DNA of 64,000 nt from Polytrichum commune (taxonomy: Eukaryota; Streptophyta; Polytrichopsida; Polytrichales; Polytrichaceae): contig OX485805.1 in assembly GCA_950295325.1 (NCBI GenBank), positions 47,080,758-47,144,757 of the forward strand, in the 5' to 3' direction. The translations under genes were made by a program, and so were the position numbers. Position 1 is the first letter of the stretch. Every line of letters starts with the position of its first letter. The notes under the pieces were generated by a model that did not search any database, was not told the origin of the DNA, and saw only the letters and a program-made list of their open reading frames with translations. This document shows, one piece after another, positions 38,570 to 50,600 of the stretch.

Positions 38570-41500
38570 ATGGAGTCAGAAGATGAAATGCAAGATGCGT
38601 GGCCCGGCACTTCAGATGGGGAGTATGATTACAAGAATGAAGAGGAGGATGAGGACACAGACCCATTAGCAAGCGATGATGAGAATGACGAATCAGATTA
38701 TGGCTTTGATTACTCTAATGCTGACGATCTTCATCCTAGTTCCCGGCTACCACAGGTCTCTTTTGCTGAGTTCTCTAATTACTATTAACTTGGAAAGATT
38801 GGCGAGCGAGGGAAGGGGAAATTGAGCAGCAAAATATCTATCTCCTCTCTCGTCAGAGAGGGAATGTCTATCTATTATTGTCCGATGGGTACTCATACGA
38901 GTGAGTAGGTTGAGTGACATGCAATTTGTGGTGACCTTCTTGTTAAAATCCTTTCTTCTTTTGAGCGGATGTGGGTATTTTTTCTCCCCAATTCATCCTT
39001 CTTATATGGATGCTTAGGGGTTGTCATACCCGATGACATACCGACATACTGGGATCAATGTAAAATTGACCAAGACTGGTAGTTAGGTAGCAACTATTGG
39101 TGGAGGACAACGACCTGATATGAGTATGATTTGTATTCTTCTGCAGACCAACTACACAGTTCTTAGTGAGAAAGACATTCGACAGCGACAAGATGAAGCT
39201 ACTGCAACTATCACGAACTTTCTATCTATATCTCCTATGGATGCTGGAATCCTACTTCGTCACTTCAAATGGTGAATATGGATTCTTCCTTCCTACTCTG
39301 AAAATTGAGAAGTATATTGACTTGTACAGCAGCAGTCACATGGATGACAGACATCCCTGCCTGATAGAAGCTTTTTAACCCTAAATTGACCTATGTCAGA
39401 GGGTCGTACATTTGAATACTCATGGTTATTATGGGCTGCGAAGGGATCCCTAAGCACAAAACGTCTAATGTGTGGCTGGTGGCAGGAGTGTAAGCAAAGT
39501 TAATGACGAGTGGTTTGCTGATGAGGAACGAGTGCGGGCAAGTGTTGGTCTACTGGAGAGACCAACCCCTGCTAGAAAGCCAGGGGTGAAAGAGGTGAAA
39601 TGTCCCTTCTTTCTATTACTGCTTTATCAAGATTGAGTATAAGGATGAAACTTCTAGGCAATTTTGGTGTTTCAAGATTAATTTTCTCTGAATTGACCTA
39701 ATGCTGCAACTTATTTCTGTATGCTACAACAGATGACATGTGAGATCTGCTTTGAGTTGCATCCTGTTGAGAAGATGCGTGCTCCTGCCTGTGGTCACTA
39801 TTTCTGTGAGACCTGCTGGACAGGTGAGTAAGTCTCAATGTATATCTGCAGAGTTGCAACTCTTAAGTTTACCCTCTTTGATTTGTATAGATGTGATGCT
39901 ACTGTGGTTGTCCTAACTACTGGTCTGCTTTTGTATCTTTGGTTTTCAAAATTGACATAGAAGTGGATGAGTATAGTATCTAGAGTCGCACAGGCTTCTT
40001 CTTCGGAAGTTTTCACTTGCAATCCTCACCCCAATGCAGGGCTTTCACTTTGACTCAGCCATTAGGGTTGTGGTCATTTTTTTGTATTCAACATTAAATG
40101 TGCTGATTTTGGTGACCTCTTTGGGTCCAGGTTATATCCATACTGCCATTAATGATGGACCAGGATGCTTAACTTTGCGCTGTGCGGATCCATCATGTGG
40201 TTCAGCGATTGGAGAGGATATGGTGTTAAGCCTAGTCTCTTTGGACGATCAAAAAAAGTATATGAGATACCTTTTGAGATCGTATGTTGAAGATAATCGA
40301 AAGGTATTGTGTTCTTACTTGGATCATTTGTATAAAGGCTGGATTGATCAAGCCTGGAGTTCTGTTTGAAGAGGTGGTAGGTGTCCTTTAGAGTCCAGGA
40401 TGTGCCTAAGTGGGTGAGGCTGACACAGAAATTCTACAGAACAGCTTTCTCCTTGGTCTATGTTGATCAAGGTTGTCTCTGTCTTGAACCTACCGAAAAT
40501 AATAATTACCAGAGTCAAGATGTTTCTGGGGAACTCCCTGGCCACTTGTCACACTGCTTCAAGAGGACACTTCGTGGGATGGAACTTCTGATCTGAGAGG
40601 AAGTTCATTTTCATCTTTCAGGTTAAATGGTGCCCAGCTCCTGGATGTGACTATGCAGTGGAGTTCATTCCTGGCATTGGTTCTTATGACCTTGTCTGCA
40701 AGTGTGGTTTCAACTTCTGCTGGAATGTAAGTTTTTCCCAGTAATTTATGAGGATTTATCTTTTGTTCTTTAGTGGAAATTTAGGTGCATGTTTATAGGT
40801 CTTTCATATGGTTACAAGGTTAAGGTGTTTCTTATATCACTACTACATATTGCAGTGTCGGGAAGAGGCACATCGACCAGTAGACTGTGAGACAGTCAAC
40901 AAGTGGGTTTTGAAGAATTGTGCCGAATCTGAGAATATGAATTGGTAAGAGATCTTTCAAGGTGGTGCAGTGCATGAGGATTTCGTCACATGAAACATTT
41001 TTTTGTTATACATGCATTTGTTTTGATCAATGGGATGGTTTTTTTGACAGAAGTTCAAGGTTGTGTTTTGGGTACAGGTGTTGTGCAATTGCCCAATTGT
41101 GTTCGTTTTGGGTTGACAAGTATGGGGTAGGACGATGTGACCTATATCTGCTAATGAATATTCTTTGTGAATAATGAACAGGATTCTTGCAAACAGCAAG
41201 CCTTGCCCTAAATGTAAGCGACCCATCGAGAAGAATCAAGGCTGCATGCACATAACTTGCACGCCTCCTTGCAAATTTGAGTTTTGCTGGTAAGGGTAAC
41301 CCTTGTAACCAAAAACATCTTTATATGTCAGCACCTTCAATATTTAGTGATCTTCTCATGTTTGTATGAAATCTATTGAAGGACTTGTCTGTTTTGTGTC
41401 TTGTTGATGAGAATATGATTAATGATGGTTGTTTTGGATGTCTTTCTTTGCAGGCTGTGTCTGGGAGCATGGACAGATCATGGCGAAAGGACTGGGGGTT

Positions 41501-43455
41501 TTTATGCTTGTAATCGTTATGAGACTGCAAAGCAAGAAGGAGTGGTGAGTTGGAATGCATTAAGTGCCACAATCAATCCAACCAAGATTTCTGCTTGAAA
41601 TCCTGCTGATAAGTGTGGAAGTGTCTTTTCCCTTTGTAGAGTATATGTGAAGAGTATTATCAAGTTTTGGAAAACTTTATTTAAAATGTTCAAAAAACAC
41701 CTTGTTATATAATGGTAATGGAATTGGGTGCATCACAAAGGGTCGTGTTTGTTGTTCAGTAAGTTCTTCTGACAATTTTCATTTCAATACTCTGTACAGT
41801 ATGATGAGGCAGAGCGGAGAAGAGAGATGGCCAAAAATTCACTTGAACGCTATACTCATTATTATGAACGATGGGCCACAAATGAATCTGTAAGTACTGG
41901 CATCTGGTTGTAATAGCTTGTGGTCTGCTGTCTTTGTCTGGTGTGGTAACATGGTCAGCATGAAATGGCTGTTTCCTCTGGTACAATTAGTTGTTCTGTG
42001 TCTTGTATCCTGTAATAATGTAGATTTGTTATGTAGTCTAATTTGGATTTTTCACCTCATGCAGTCAAGGGCAAAGGCGCTCTCGGATCTTCTGCAAATG
42101 CAGCAAGTACAGGTGCTTACAACAACCCTGTTGTATAATTAGGAAGGTGGCTGGAGTGTGTTGTTGATTAGGAAATTGCAGGGTATTTGGAGGCTTGCAG
42201 TCACTATCTTATGTTATTTGCAATCTTAGCTGAAATCAACAGCATGGTGGACCACTAGGGAGTTGGATATTCTCCAGCAAGTTTATGCTGATACTAGCAG
42301 CATCCTTAGTGGTTTACTATCTTTTTTTTACTAGTAATGCCAGGTGACAGGTCCATTGGTTATATGATGTCATTCAGTGTACAAGACTCATTTCATGACA
42401 AGTTCTTCTCTTCATATATGTGCAGATGGAGAAGCTGAGTGATAAGCAGTGCCAACCTGTATCTCAACTTAAGTTTGTCACAGATGCTTGGCTGCAGGTA
42501 ACTCTATCTTTTACTTTGTGATGTTTTTAAAGGATTTCGATAAATCCTCAAAATGCTCCTGCAGTACAGATGCAATCATAGGATGAAGAGCAGAAGATTC
42601 GCTGACCCTAGATTGGGCATCACCTCAGTCCTGCCAATGTGTACACTAACAACTTAAACATGCTACTTGGCTTTTTGTTCTGGAACCTGAGCAACCTGAG
42701 CTGCTTTTGCAGATTGTGGAGTGCCGTCGAGTACTGAAATGGACTTATGCGTATGGTTACTACTTACCAGAGCTTGAGCAAACAAAGAGGCAGTTCTTTG
42801 AGTACCTTCAAGGTTAGTCTTGGGGTGAGATACCTGGACAAAATTATGTGGCCTAGATCATGTGGTGAAGTGGATGTACTAATGTGGAAAGGGTTTGGCA
42901 GGTGAGGCTGAGGCTGGTCTGGAGCGTCTCCATCAGTGCGCAGAGAAGGACTTGCAAGGCTTTCTTGAAGGGGAGAATCCAACATGCTCCTTTAATGACT
43001 TCCGCACGAAACTGGCTGGCTTGACTAGGTATGTATTGTTTTGAAATGTCCTAAGCTTGGAGATATGAGAGCTTTCAGTTCAATAGAAGATCAGCTATTG
43101 GAGATGTTAAGGTGCCAGCAGTTGGAAGTCCTTCCAACAGGTGGTCTGAGTGTGACTGAGTTGCCTTTGCAGTGTTACGAGGACGTATTTTGAGAACTTG
43201 GTTCGCGCACTAGAGAATGGGCTTTCTGATGTCGACATCAGCAAAGGTGCAGCCAAGGGCAGCACCAGTTCTAAAAATACAGGTAGCTCTAAAAGAGGTG
43301 GAAGGGCGAAAGTTGGAAGCTCCAGAAGTGGGGGTTCAAGTCGCAGTGGTGATGAATCCAGTCACTGGTCTTGTGATCATTGCACTTATGCCAACACTAC
43401 AGCTACCTCCTCAACTGTATGCATAATTTGTAACTATCCTCGCTCTTCTCAATAA
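38570..43455 (+). CDS. ARIADNE-like RBR E3 ubiquitin ligase
   Basis: RING-between-RING ligase that accepts ubiquitin from an E2 onto its RING2 cysteine before passing it to a substrate. Fifteen exons: 38570-38755, 39147-39271, 39486-39594, 39733-39823, 40131-40303, 40622-40726, 40856-40944, 41182-41289, 41454-41544, 41800-41889, 42065-42112, 42426-42497, 42713-42812, 42902-43028, 43173-43455. The product is 598 residues, about the usual size for plant ARI proteins. An acidic N-terminus is followed by a UBA-like stretch ([12 protein letters not shown]), RING1 ([11 protein letters not shown]...CGHYFC), IBR ([12 protein letters not shown]...CKCGFNFCW) and RING2 ([20 protein letters not shown], predicted catalytic Cys319). 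The Ariadne helical region follows, then a C-terminal RanBP2-type finger (WSCDHCTYA...CIICN). All junctions keep phase. Its 3' end faces the PARP-E2 gene. Confidence 0.95.
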
Positions 43456-45795
43456 TCTGAAAAGCCCCTTGTTCTAAATGAACCTTTGTAGCTACCTCCA
43501 ACTATCGGCTACTGGGCCTTCAGGCGGAGGACTTTCTGGCCAGTTTCTCACATTTCACATTTCGAATCCCAGAGACCACTCTCTTATAGGAATTCTGCGT
43601 ACAGTTATGTCCTTACTTTGTTGCTAGTCAGAATTTACCTCATGGAAGTGGAAATAGGGTAGGTCCTATCCTTGCTTTAGTCTTCTGGGTGTCTCGGATA
43701 CTAGCAGTCCACTGCTTGGATTTTGGTTCCATATTCAAAGAGTGGAAGGTGATGAGTGTGGGAAGCTGTCACTTCTGTAGGCTAAATATTGGGAGTGCTG
43801 CTAAACGTGGAATTGATCTGGATCAATTTCCTCTCCAATTTGTATATGTGTTTGGGCCCTTGGATGATGTCCCACAAATATTTACCTTGACAATGTGGTA
43901 AATATATGGGTCTCTGTCTTGTTGGAAGTTCCTATGTAAAACATCTCATTTCATTGGATTATGCCCCTTGAAAGACTATTGTTTGAAGCTCTCCTAAATG
44001 AGGTGGATCGTCTCATGACTTTACAAACTGTGGAACGATGGTTAGCGTTTCGAATGTCCAGGTCATGTGAGGTTTTTGTTAACCAATGCTTTGTTGATCT
44101 TTGCAGGATTTCTTTAGGAGTCCAGGAAGTCCATGAAGTTTGGATTCTTGTAGTCTTTTCACAAATTGTAATGGATAGGTGTAGGAAGAGTCCGGGTTTG
44201 TATTGAAAATGATTCGAGTCCTGTCAATTTCAGTGGCTATATCTGCCATCTTCAAGTTGCAGACACAAGTTGGACAAGAACCCTTCTGTGCTGATGTGTG
44301 TTTGAAGTGTAGAACAATGTTTAGGGGGATTGTTACCCCATGGTGCAAGTCTCGAGTGCTGTGAAAATTAGACTGATTTTTCCAGGCGGTATCTTAGCTG
44401 ATGGATCAAATGATAGTAACTTGCTTTTTAACTTTGGATGTCTACAGCACTCCTGAATGTGGAGTGCTGAAGATGGACACTTGCCGTTTAACCTAAATTG
44501 TGGACATATGATCCACAGATGTGGGCCTGACAAGTGCTAACTATGACAATTCATATTATGAGCATATTTGGTGATTCAGATTTGACTGATTTGATGTCCA
44601 CACTGGTCTGATATTTGATAGGTGCACTTCTGGAATTTGTTCTAGGTTGCATAAATTACTACTTAGGATAGATTTGGAGAGTTTGTGGATTATGTTGATG
44701 GATAGCGTTAGGTTTATATAGATCTGAATCTTACTTACAGTCTTCTTTGCAAAAAATCAAAGACAGTGATATTTTGTGAATCTAGACATAAAAATTAAAT
44801 CAAAAGCATGTGCAGTACTGGTACTCAAATTTGTAATGCAGTCCTGACAATATCTTTGTATTGCGACAAGGTATGCAAGGGTGTGCTCCTTTCGTTTTAT
44901 TTGTCTTCATTCTGATTTATGTGGATACAATCTGTGGATGGCATTTGAAAGTTGTGTTTTCAAGTTGTAACCCATGGTTTGAAAGTCTGTTGAATAGTTT
45001 ATTTGTGGATGTTATTGCATAGAAATTAGACAATGCTTTGAAGAATGTGCAAAGCAAAAGCAGATCTGCAATATCATTGCTAGTTTGCTGTTGGATCTTC
45101 TTGAATGACTGAAGCCAAATCTCACAAGATTAGGTTTCAGTAATCCAAGATCTGCAATGTTCCAACTGGAAGGGTTAACAAAATAATTTCAGTTGTTGTC
45201 TATGTTTGTTTTATTTGCCTGTTCATGCTACGGATTAGTAACCAATTTTTTGTGATTTCCTTTACTAGTTGTATTTCTGAGGGCAGGATGGAGGCTTGTT
45301 ATTTTTTCATGTCCCAAGGCCTTCCAGATCTGTAATAAAGATTGAATTATAAGAGTTTTATTCAGGTTTCACTATCCACTAACAAATACTTATTTCTTTT
45401 GTTCATTTTATCATAATGGCGGTATAAGGGTGTACATTAGGGCTTTGACTAATCACAATGGCTTATCTAGGATTTTCCCGGTCAATGAGGTTGTCCAAGA
45501 AGTGGTCTACAAAATGTGAACATTCTCATATGTTGCACATTTACATAAATGGCTCTCAAGTGTTACAAAGCTGATTTTGTGGGCATTCTCAGTTAATAAT
45601 CCAATAATGATGGACTGAATCAATCCATAAAAGGTTCATTATGTGAAATAACTTCTCACAATTTTGCAGATCTACAAGAATTTTCCCTGTATCTTTTACA
45701 ATCCTTTAATTTGCCTGAAAGTGCAAAAGCTGTTGGAAGTGTTCCTTTTAGGAACACTTTTCCTATGGGCATGTCTGGCACAGCCCACTTCGATG
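43456..45795. other. 3' flank of the ARIADNE-like gene
   Basis: Probable 3' UTR followed by non-coding DNA. Short open frames here lack codon structure or homology I can see. Possible polyadenylation signals such as AATAAA-like strings occur, but none is clearly the functional one. Confidence 0.4.
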
Positions 45796-47495
45796 CACCA
45801 AGATTGTTTTGTAGAGTGTTTCAAGGAGTTCATGGGTTTTCTTTCCTCATGACGTCATCACAAAAGTAGGTCTGTCAGTAGGCTGACTGTTCTCAAGTTT
45901 GAGATACTTGAAACTTATACAAAGTCAATTTGTCTTCACCTTTGTTGGTCACATGTTAGGTTCTTCAACTTATAATATAAGGTAGAGGGTGATTGACCCT
46001 TTACACCGACCATTTAGCTGATTTAGTGCGTTTATTTGAGCCATTTGGAGCAGTGGTGTGCATGATCGACTTAGACATTGTAGAAACAAATACAAATAGA
46101 TTGTTCACAATATGAATATACTACAATTCTTTTAAGTCATTTAGACCCATAGTTACCAAAATTCCTCCTTAGATCCACACTTTAAAAAATAAAATGCAAA
46201 TGACTTTCAAAATTGTCTTGACACTTGTCCAAATCTGTCACTACCTTTCACCCAAATGTTGCTAAATTATGGAGTAAATACCTAATGTGAGAGCAAGTGG
46301 ATGACAAGTTGTGGGAATGATGATCCACCCAATTGAGGTTGTTATTAAACATAACTGATAATGTCATGGGACAAAATATTGTGGATGATATAGTGCCCCT
46401 ATTGGTGAAGTATTCTGACAAGTTTTGAAAGCTTCTCCAGTTTTGAATGTGTGATCGGTTATGGGTATATTCGTTTTTAAAATTTTAATAATCTCATTCT
46501 GATATCTATATTTGAGAGATGGGTGGTTAGGTGCACATCTAAGATCAGACACCAGGGAGACATGGGTGTAGGACAGATTGGACTTAGCGCTCACAAATTT
46601 GTTAATTATTCTAGGATCCATAATTGCTGACATAATTGGGGGGGGGGGGGGGGGTTGCTTTGTGGCCTTCTTCTGCCTCACCATGTGGACTTTAATAACA
46701 ACTTGAGATTAGCTTATAACAACTTACTAGACTTAAGTTAGATGGGTCATATATGGTTATTTCACAAATAGCCCAGATCTAGGATATCAAACAAACAATT
46801 AGTACAAATGGTTAGCAAATTCAAAGCTGGACTATTACCTTTCTTCATAATCTTCGGAGCTCCTAAGAATATCCTATAAATGATTGAAGTGAAGATCCTC
46901 ATGCCCCCCCCCCCCCCCCTCCCCTCTTTTTAATGTTGAGAATTGAGAACAGAATAGATTCCTTATTTTGAGCACACAGTCCAAACTCTTTTAAACACAT
47001 GTCTTTCAGATGCGTCCTTTGTCTGATTAAGATAAGTAACCAATTTAAGACGCCTATCTTATTATTTGATTGATTAGTTAGTTAGTTGAACAAGGTGATC
47101 ACAAGTTCAATATTATTCTACTCTAAACTCATGCTCCTCATGTTAACTTTGATGCACAAACTTGTACTCATGTGACTTTCCTCACATCATTCTTGAAACA
47201 CATGGTTTGCACACAAATTAGAAAGTGGCACAATAGATGCTACTACTCTGTCAACCCTTTAATTGCAGTGCACAAAAATAAATTTACAGAATTGTAACCA
47301 ACAACCTTGATGCACCAAAATTGTTTTGTACAAAGTGGTTTGAATAGCCTGTGGGTAAGTTTTCTTGTTACCCAATATCAAAAAAGTAAGTTCTCTAACT
47401 GGCCGACTGTCTGTTCAAAGTTTATTCTACTCAGAACTTATGCAGAGTCAATTTGCAAGGATTGATTGCTCACATGGTAAGTTAGGTCAACTTCT
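45796..47495. repeat. Direct repeat pair (~180 bp) flanking 1.3 kb
   Basis: 45,796-45,975 and 47,311-47,495 share an ordered series: 'gatgcaccaa(g/a)attgtttt', 'ctgactgt'/'ccgactgt', 'cttatrca(a/g)agtcaattt', 'tcacatg(t/g)ta' and 'caactt'. The 1.3 kb between them holds repeat family 1 copy e (46,730-47,060), a G17 run (46,638-46,654) and a C16 run (46,904-46,919). There is no LTR-type TG...CA boundary. Confidence 0.65.
46730..47060 (+). repeat. Dispersed repeat family 1, copy e
   Basis: Same orientation as 8,590-9,000, with matching start ('agatgggtc...atggtta'), middle ('agtgaagat') and end ('aaacacatgt', 'taagtaaccaatttaagac'). Its internal C16 tract has no counterpart in the other copies. 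Confidence 0.6.
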
Positions 47496-47648
47496 GCCTC
47501 CACAACGAACTGCATCATGCTCATCAGCAACATTACAACAGGTATGCTTAAACCGAGGATCTGTGGAAGCTTGAAATTAGTGTTGCAAGAGGGCTAAGTT
47601 TTGAGATAGTTTTTTTTTGTGTACAAGGGTGAGATGAATTCTCCGTCT

Positions 47649-50600
47649 TTACGTTTTCCAGCCATGGGTGCGAGCGGCTCGCAAGAAAGCCTCGCGTGCT
47701 TCATGCTCCTGGTAGTCACGCCCGTGAATGGAATTCTTGATGTCGATCCGGCCTTGTCCTTCAACGAAGGCCATCACGACTTGCACCAACAAACTTTCGA
47801 AGGAGCATGCGGGGCTCCACCCACTCGCGGTGAGAAGCTCCATACAAATGCTTCCGCCAATTGTGACGTGGCCAGAATGCATGATGAATCTTGGGGACAA
47901 CACACGCACAAACGGCGGCTCAAATGGGTAAGTTGGCGGGAATTTCACCTCGAGGATGATGTGGACGTCATCTTGCGTATTGCGCATCCTTTTAAGGTCA
48001 GTCAAATCCTTGTGAAGTGGTGGGCTTTGTTTGAACAAATATGGGTGCAATGAAACCCGCCACGTAGAAATTTCCAATTCGTTGATGTCAATGATGATGC
48101 CAGAGAGCACGGGTGCGTTCTCGCTCAACTGGATGAAGGTCGAGATTGAAGGCAACTTGTCCTTTGCCTTCGTAAGAGCATTGAAGTCCTTCATCACTGC
48201 TCTCATTGAGACGCTTTCCCCCTCGATCCGCTTTCCGCCTTTTAGTTGCTGGGGTTGTGGATAGAGTGGTCGCATTTCATGTAATTCGGCCTTCCTCTTC
48301 AATGTTGCTGGTGAAATTGTTGTCGTCGTTTTTTCATTGTGGCGATTCTTCTCAGCAATTGCTCGTAGGACTTCATAGCGGGCCGACATGCGGGACTGCT
48401 TTTGCTCTTGTTGTGACTTTTCGTAGTTGTCTCGAAGCTGCTGGTAGTGGCCCAAGAGGTTGAGTTTGTTTCCAAGAACGCAGCCTTCGATGTTGTGGTC
48501 ACTGCGCATGAAGCTATTAAGTGATGGCCGGAACACCAAGAGGTACCGAATTGCGACGTCGCGCTCGTGCTCTTTTGGGACGACGATGATATTGCGTGAC
48601 GAGTGATCAGCTGCATTGTGCCGTGTGCACCCATTCACAATCTCGCAAATTGCAATTACTTGAAAGCCATCCTTGAGGCACCCTTTATCCCATGACAATG
48701 CCACTGCCGTCTTTGCATATTGGAACGACGTCGAAATGTTGCCGCTAAAATAGATGCCCTCGCCATACGCCGCTCCCGTCGACATGTACGTTGTGTTGCT
48801 CATGCTACGGAGGCCGTTCCGGAGGATCGAATACCAGTTTTCGGCAGCACTTCCGTGGAAAGCAAAAAAAGAGCCGCCAGCTTGCATACGGCGCATTGTG
48901 AAATGCGCCTCACGTTCGGGCGAGTCATGGAGCATCACGAGTTGGAAAATGGTGTTCTCATGATCGAGAACATGCTCTTCCGGGCCAAGTAATCGAAGGG
49001 AGAGACGATTACTTGTAAGGACAAAGCGCATCACATCGTAGGCCAGTCCACGCTCCTTCCTCCATTCCTGCAACAATCAATCCACAAAAATTATGAGAAA
49101 TTATCAGTATTACGACATTTTGTAGAGGTCTAGCAAAAACTAGAGGAGGCAACGAAATCCAGATTGAATATCCAACCTTCCTTGATTTAGTTATGATCAT
49201 CAAAAGTGCACGTGTGTTGGATTCTCAACATGAGTACCTAGGTTCCCCCCAATTCATCCCGAATGGTTTCTTTATTAAAACTCATTTAGGTTAAACTTGA
49301 TGTGAGTTGCAATCCAAAATTCCAGCTTGGTTGGACCACATAGAATTTGGTATTACCAACCACATAGTACAAACTTTTAAGTATACCATAACTATGGCCG
49401 CTCAGAAAGTGTGAATCAGAAGTGCAATCTCTGACACTGTTCTGTCACCAAATCTAGCTTTCAAAAGTGTTCTGATAATCTGACACTCTAGATGTAGCAA
49501 TTTCGAACACAAGGTTCAGTACTCGAATAGAGTACATTGTCTTTTAAGTTTGGCCCTTTGTAACTACAAATGCTATTTTTGAAAATACTCAAACTCCCTC
49601 AAGCTTAGGTAGGCCTTTCTCAGAAAGACAACATTCTAAGTAAAGAGTTAGTCGGAGTGAAGAACATTGAGGGCCAGAGAACTAGTATGTGCTTGCAACA
49701 AAGAAGGGTTAACATTCACTGATAAGATTCTTCAATAGGGCTAGGTTTGTTCTCTTGGTCTATAAACGAATGTTCTAAGTTATCAGAATGTACTTATACG
49801 AACTCACAGTGCTGGAGCTTCACACAAACAGAATTCATTATCAATCTAATGATCCTATCAATTTCCAACACTTGTACTTTTTTCTGTTACAACCTCCATC
49901 ATGAGGTCGTCATCGTAGCAGTTGCCTAGGCTGTGAAAATAGAAAGAGAGCGAAGTGGCATTGCTGAAGAATGTTCTAAGTTAAGCTATCAGAATGTACC
50001 CGTACGAACTTACTATGCTGCAGCTTCACAGTAACTAAATGCAGGGCGAGTGGAGGAGTTTCAGCATGAATCTAATGATCCTACCACTCTTGAGCTCTTT
50101 CTGCTTGCTTCTGTTACACCATCATCCAAGAAAACTGTAACACAGGCATTGCTGAAGAATGTTACAAGAATGTCATCAGAATGTACGTGAACAACTCACC
50201 TCGACCGATTTCGGTTTCGGTTCGTGGCGCCTCTGGTGCGGCAGAGGGCCTGCATGTTGCGAAGGTTGGATGGGATTTCCATGAGGAGCGTCCAGAGCTC
50301 CCAGGTAACTCGACACATACCAAGCTCGCATCAAAACCCTCTTCAAAGCCTTCTCCGTCGGACATGGTTGGAGAGTTCCAATCGGAGGAATGCTGGTTAA
50401 CACTGCACGCAGCAGCTGAATGTTCTTGTTCTCCGGATTCGCCATTGAGGTAGCTCGATCACGATGCTGCCCAGCAGCACTGCTGAACCAGCCACTGCGT
50501 CCGCGCACACAGTCCTTGATCAACAAGAAGGCAGGGAACGGCTCAAACACGTCCCGGGCCGAGAAAATTGCCACATTCGCGAGCGACAGCTCCAAATCCA

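Noticed and set aside
45796-47495. Direct repeats as LTRs of a retrotransposon
   Set aside because: There are no TG...CA ends, primer-binding site, polypurine tract, gag/pol remnants or target duplication.
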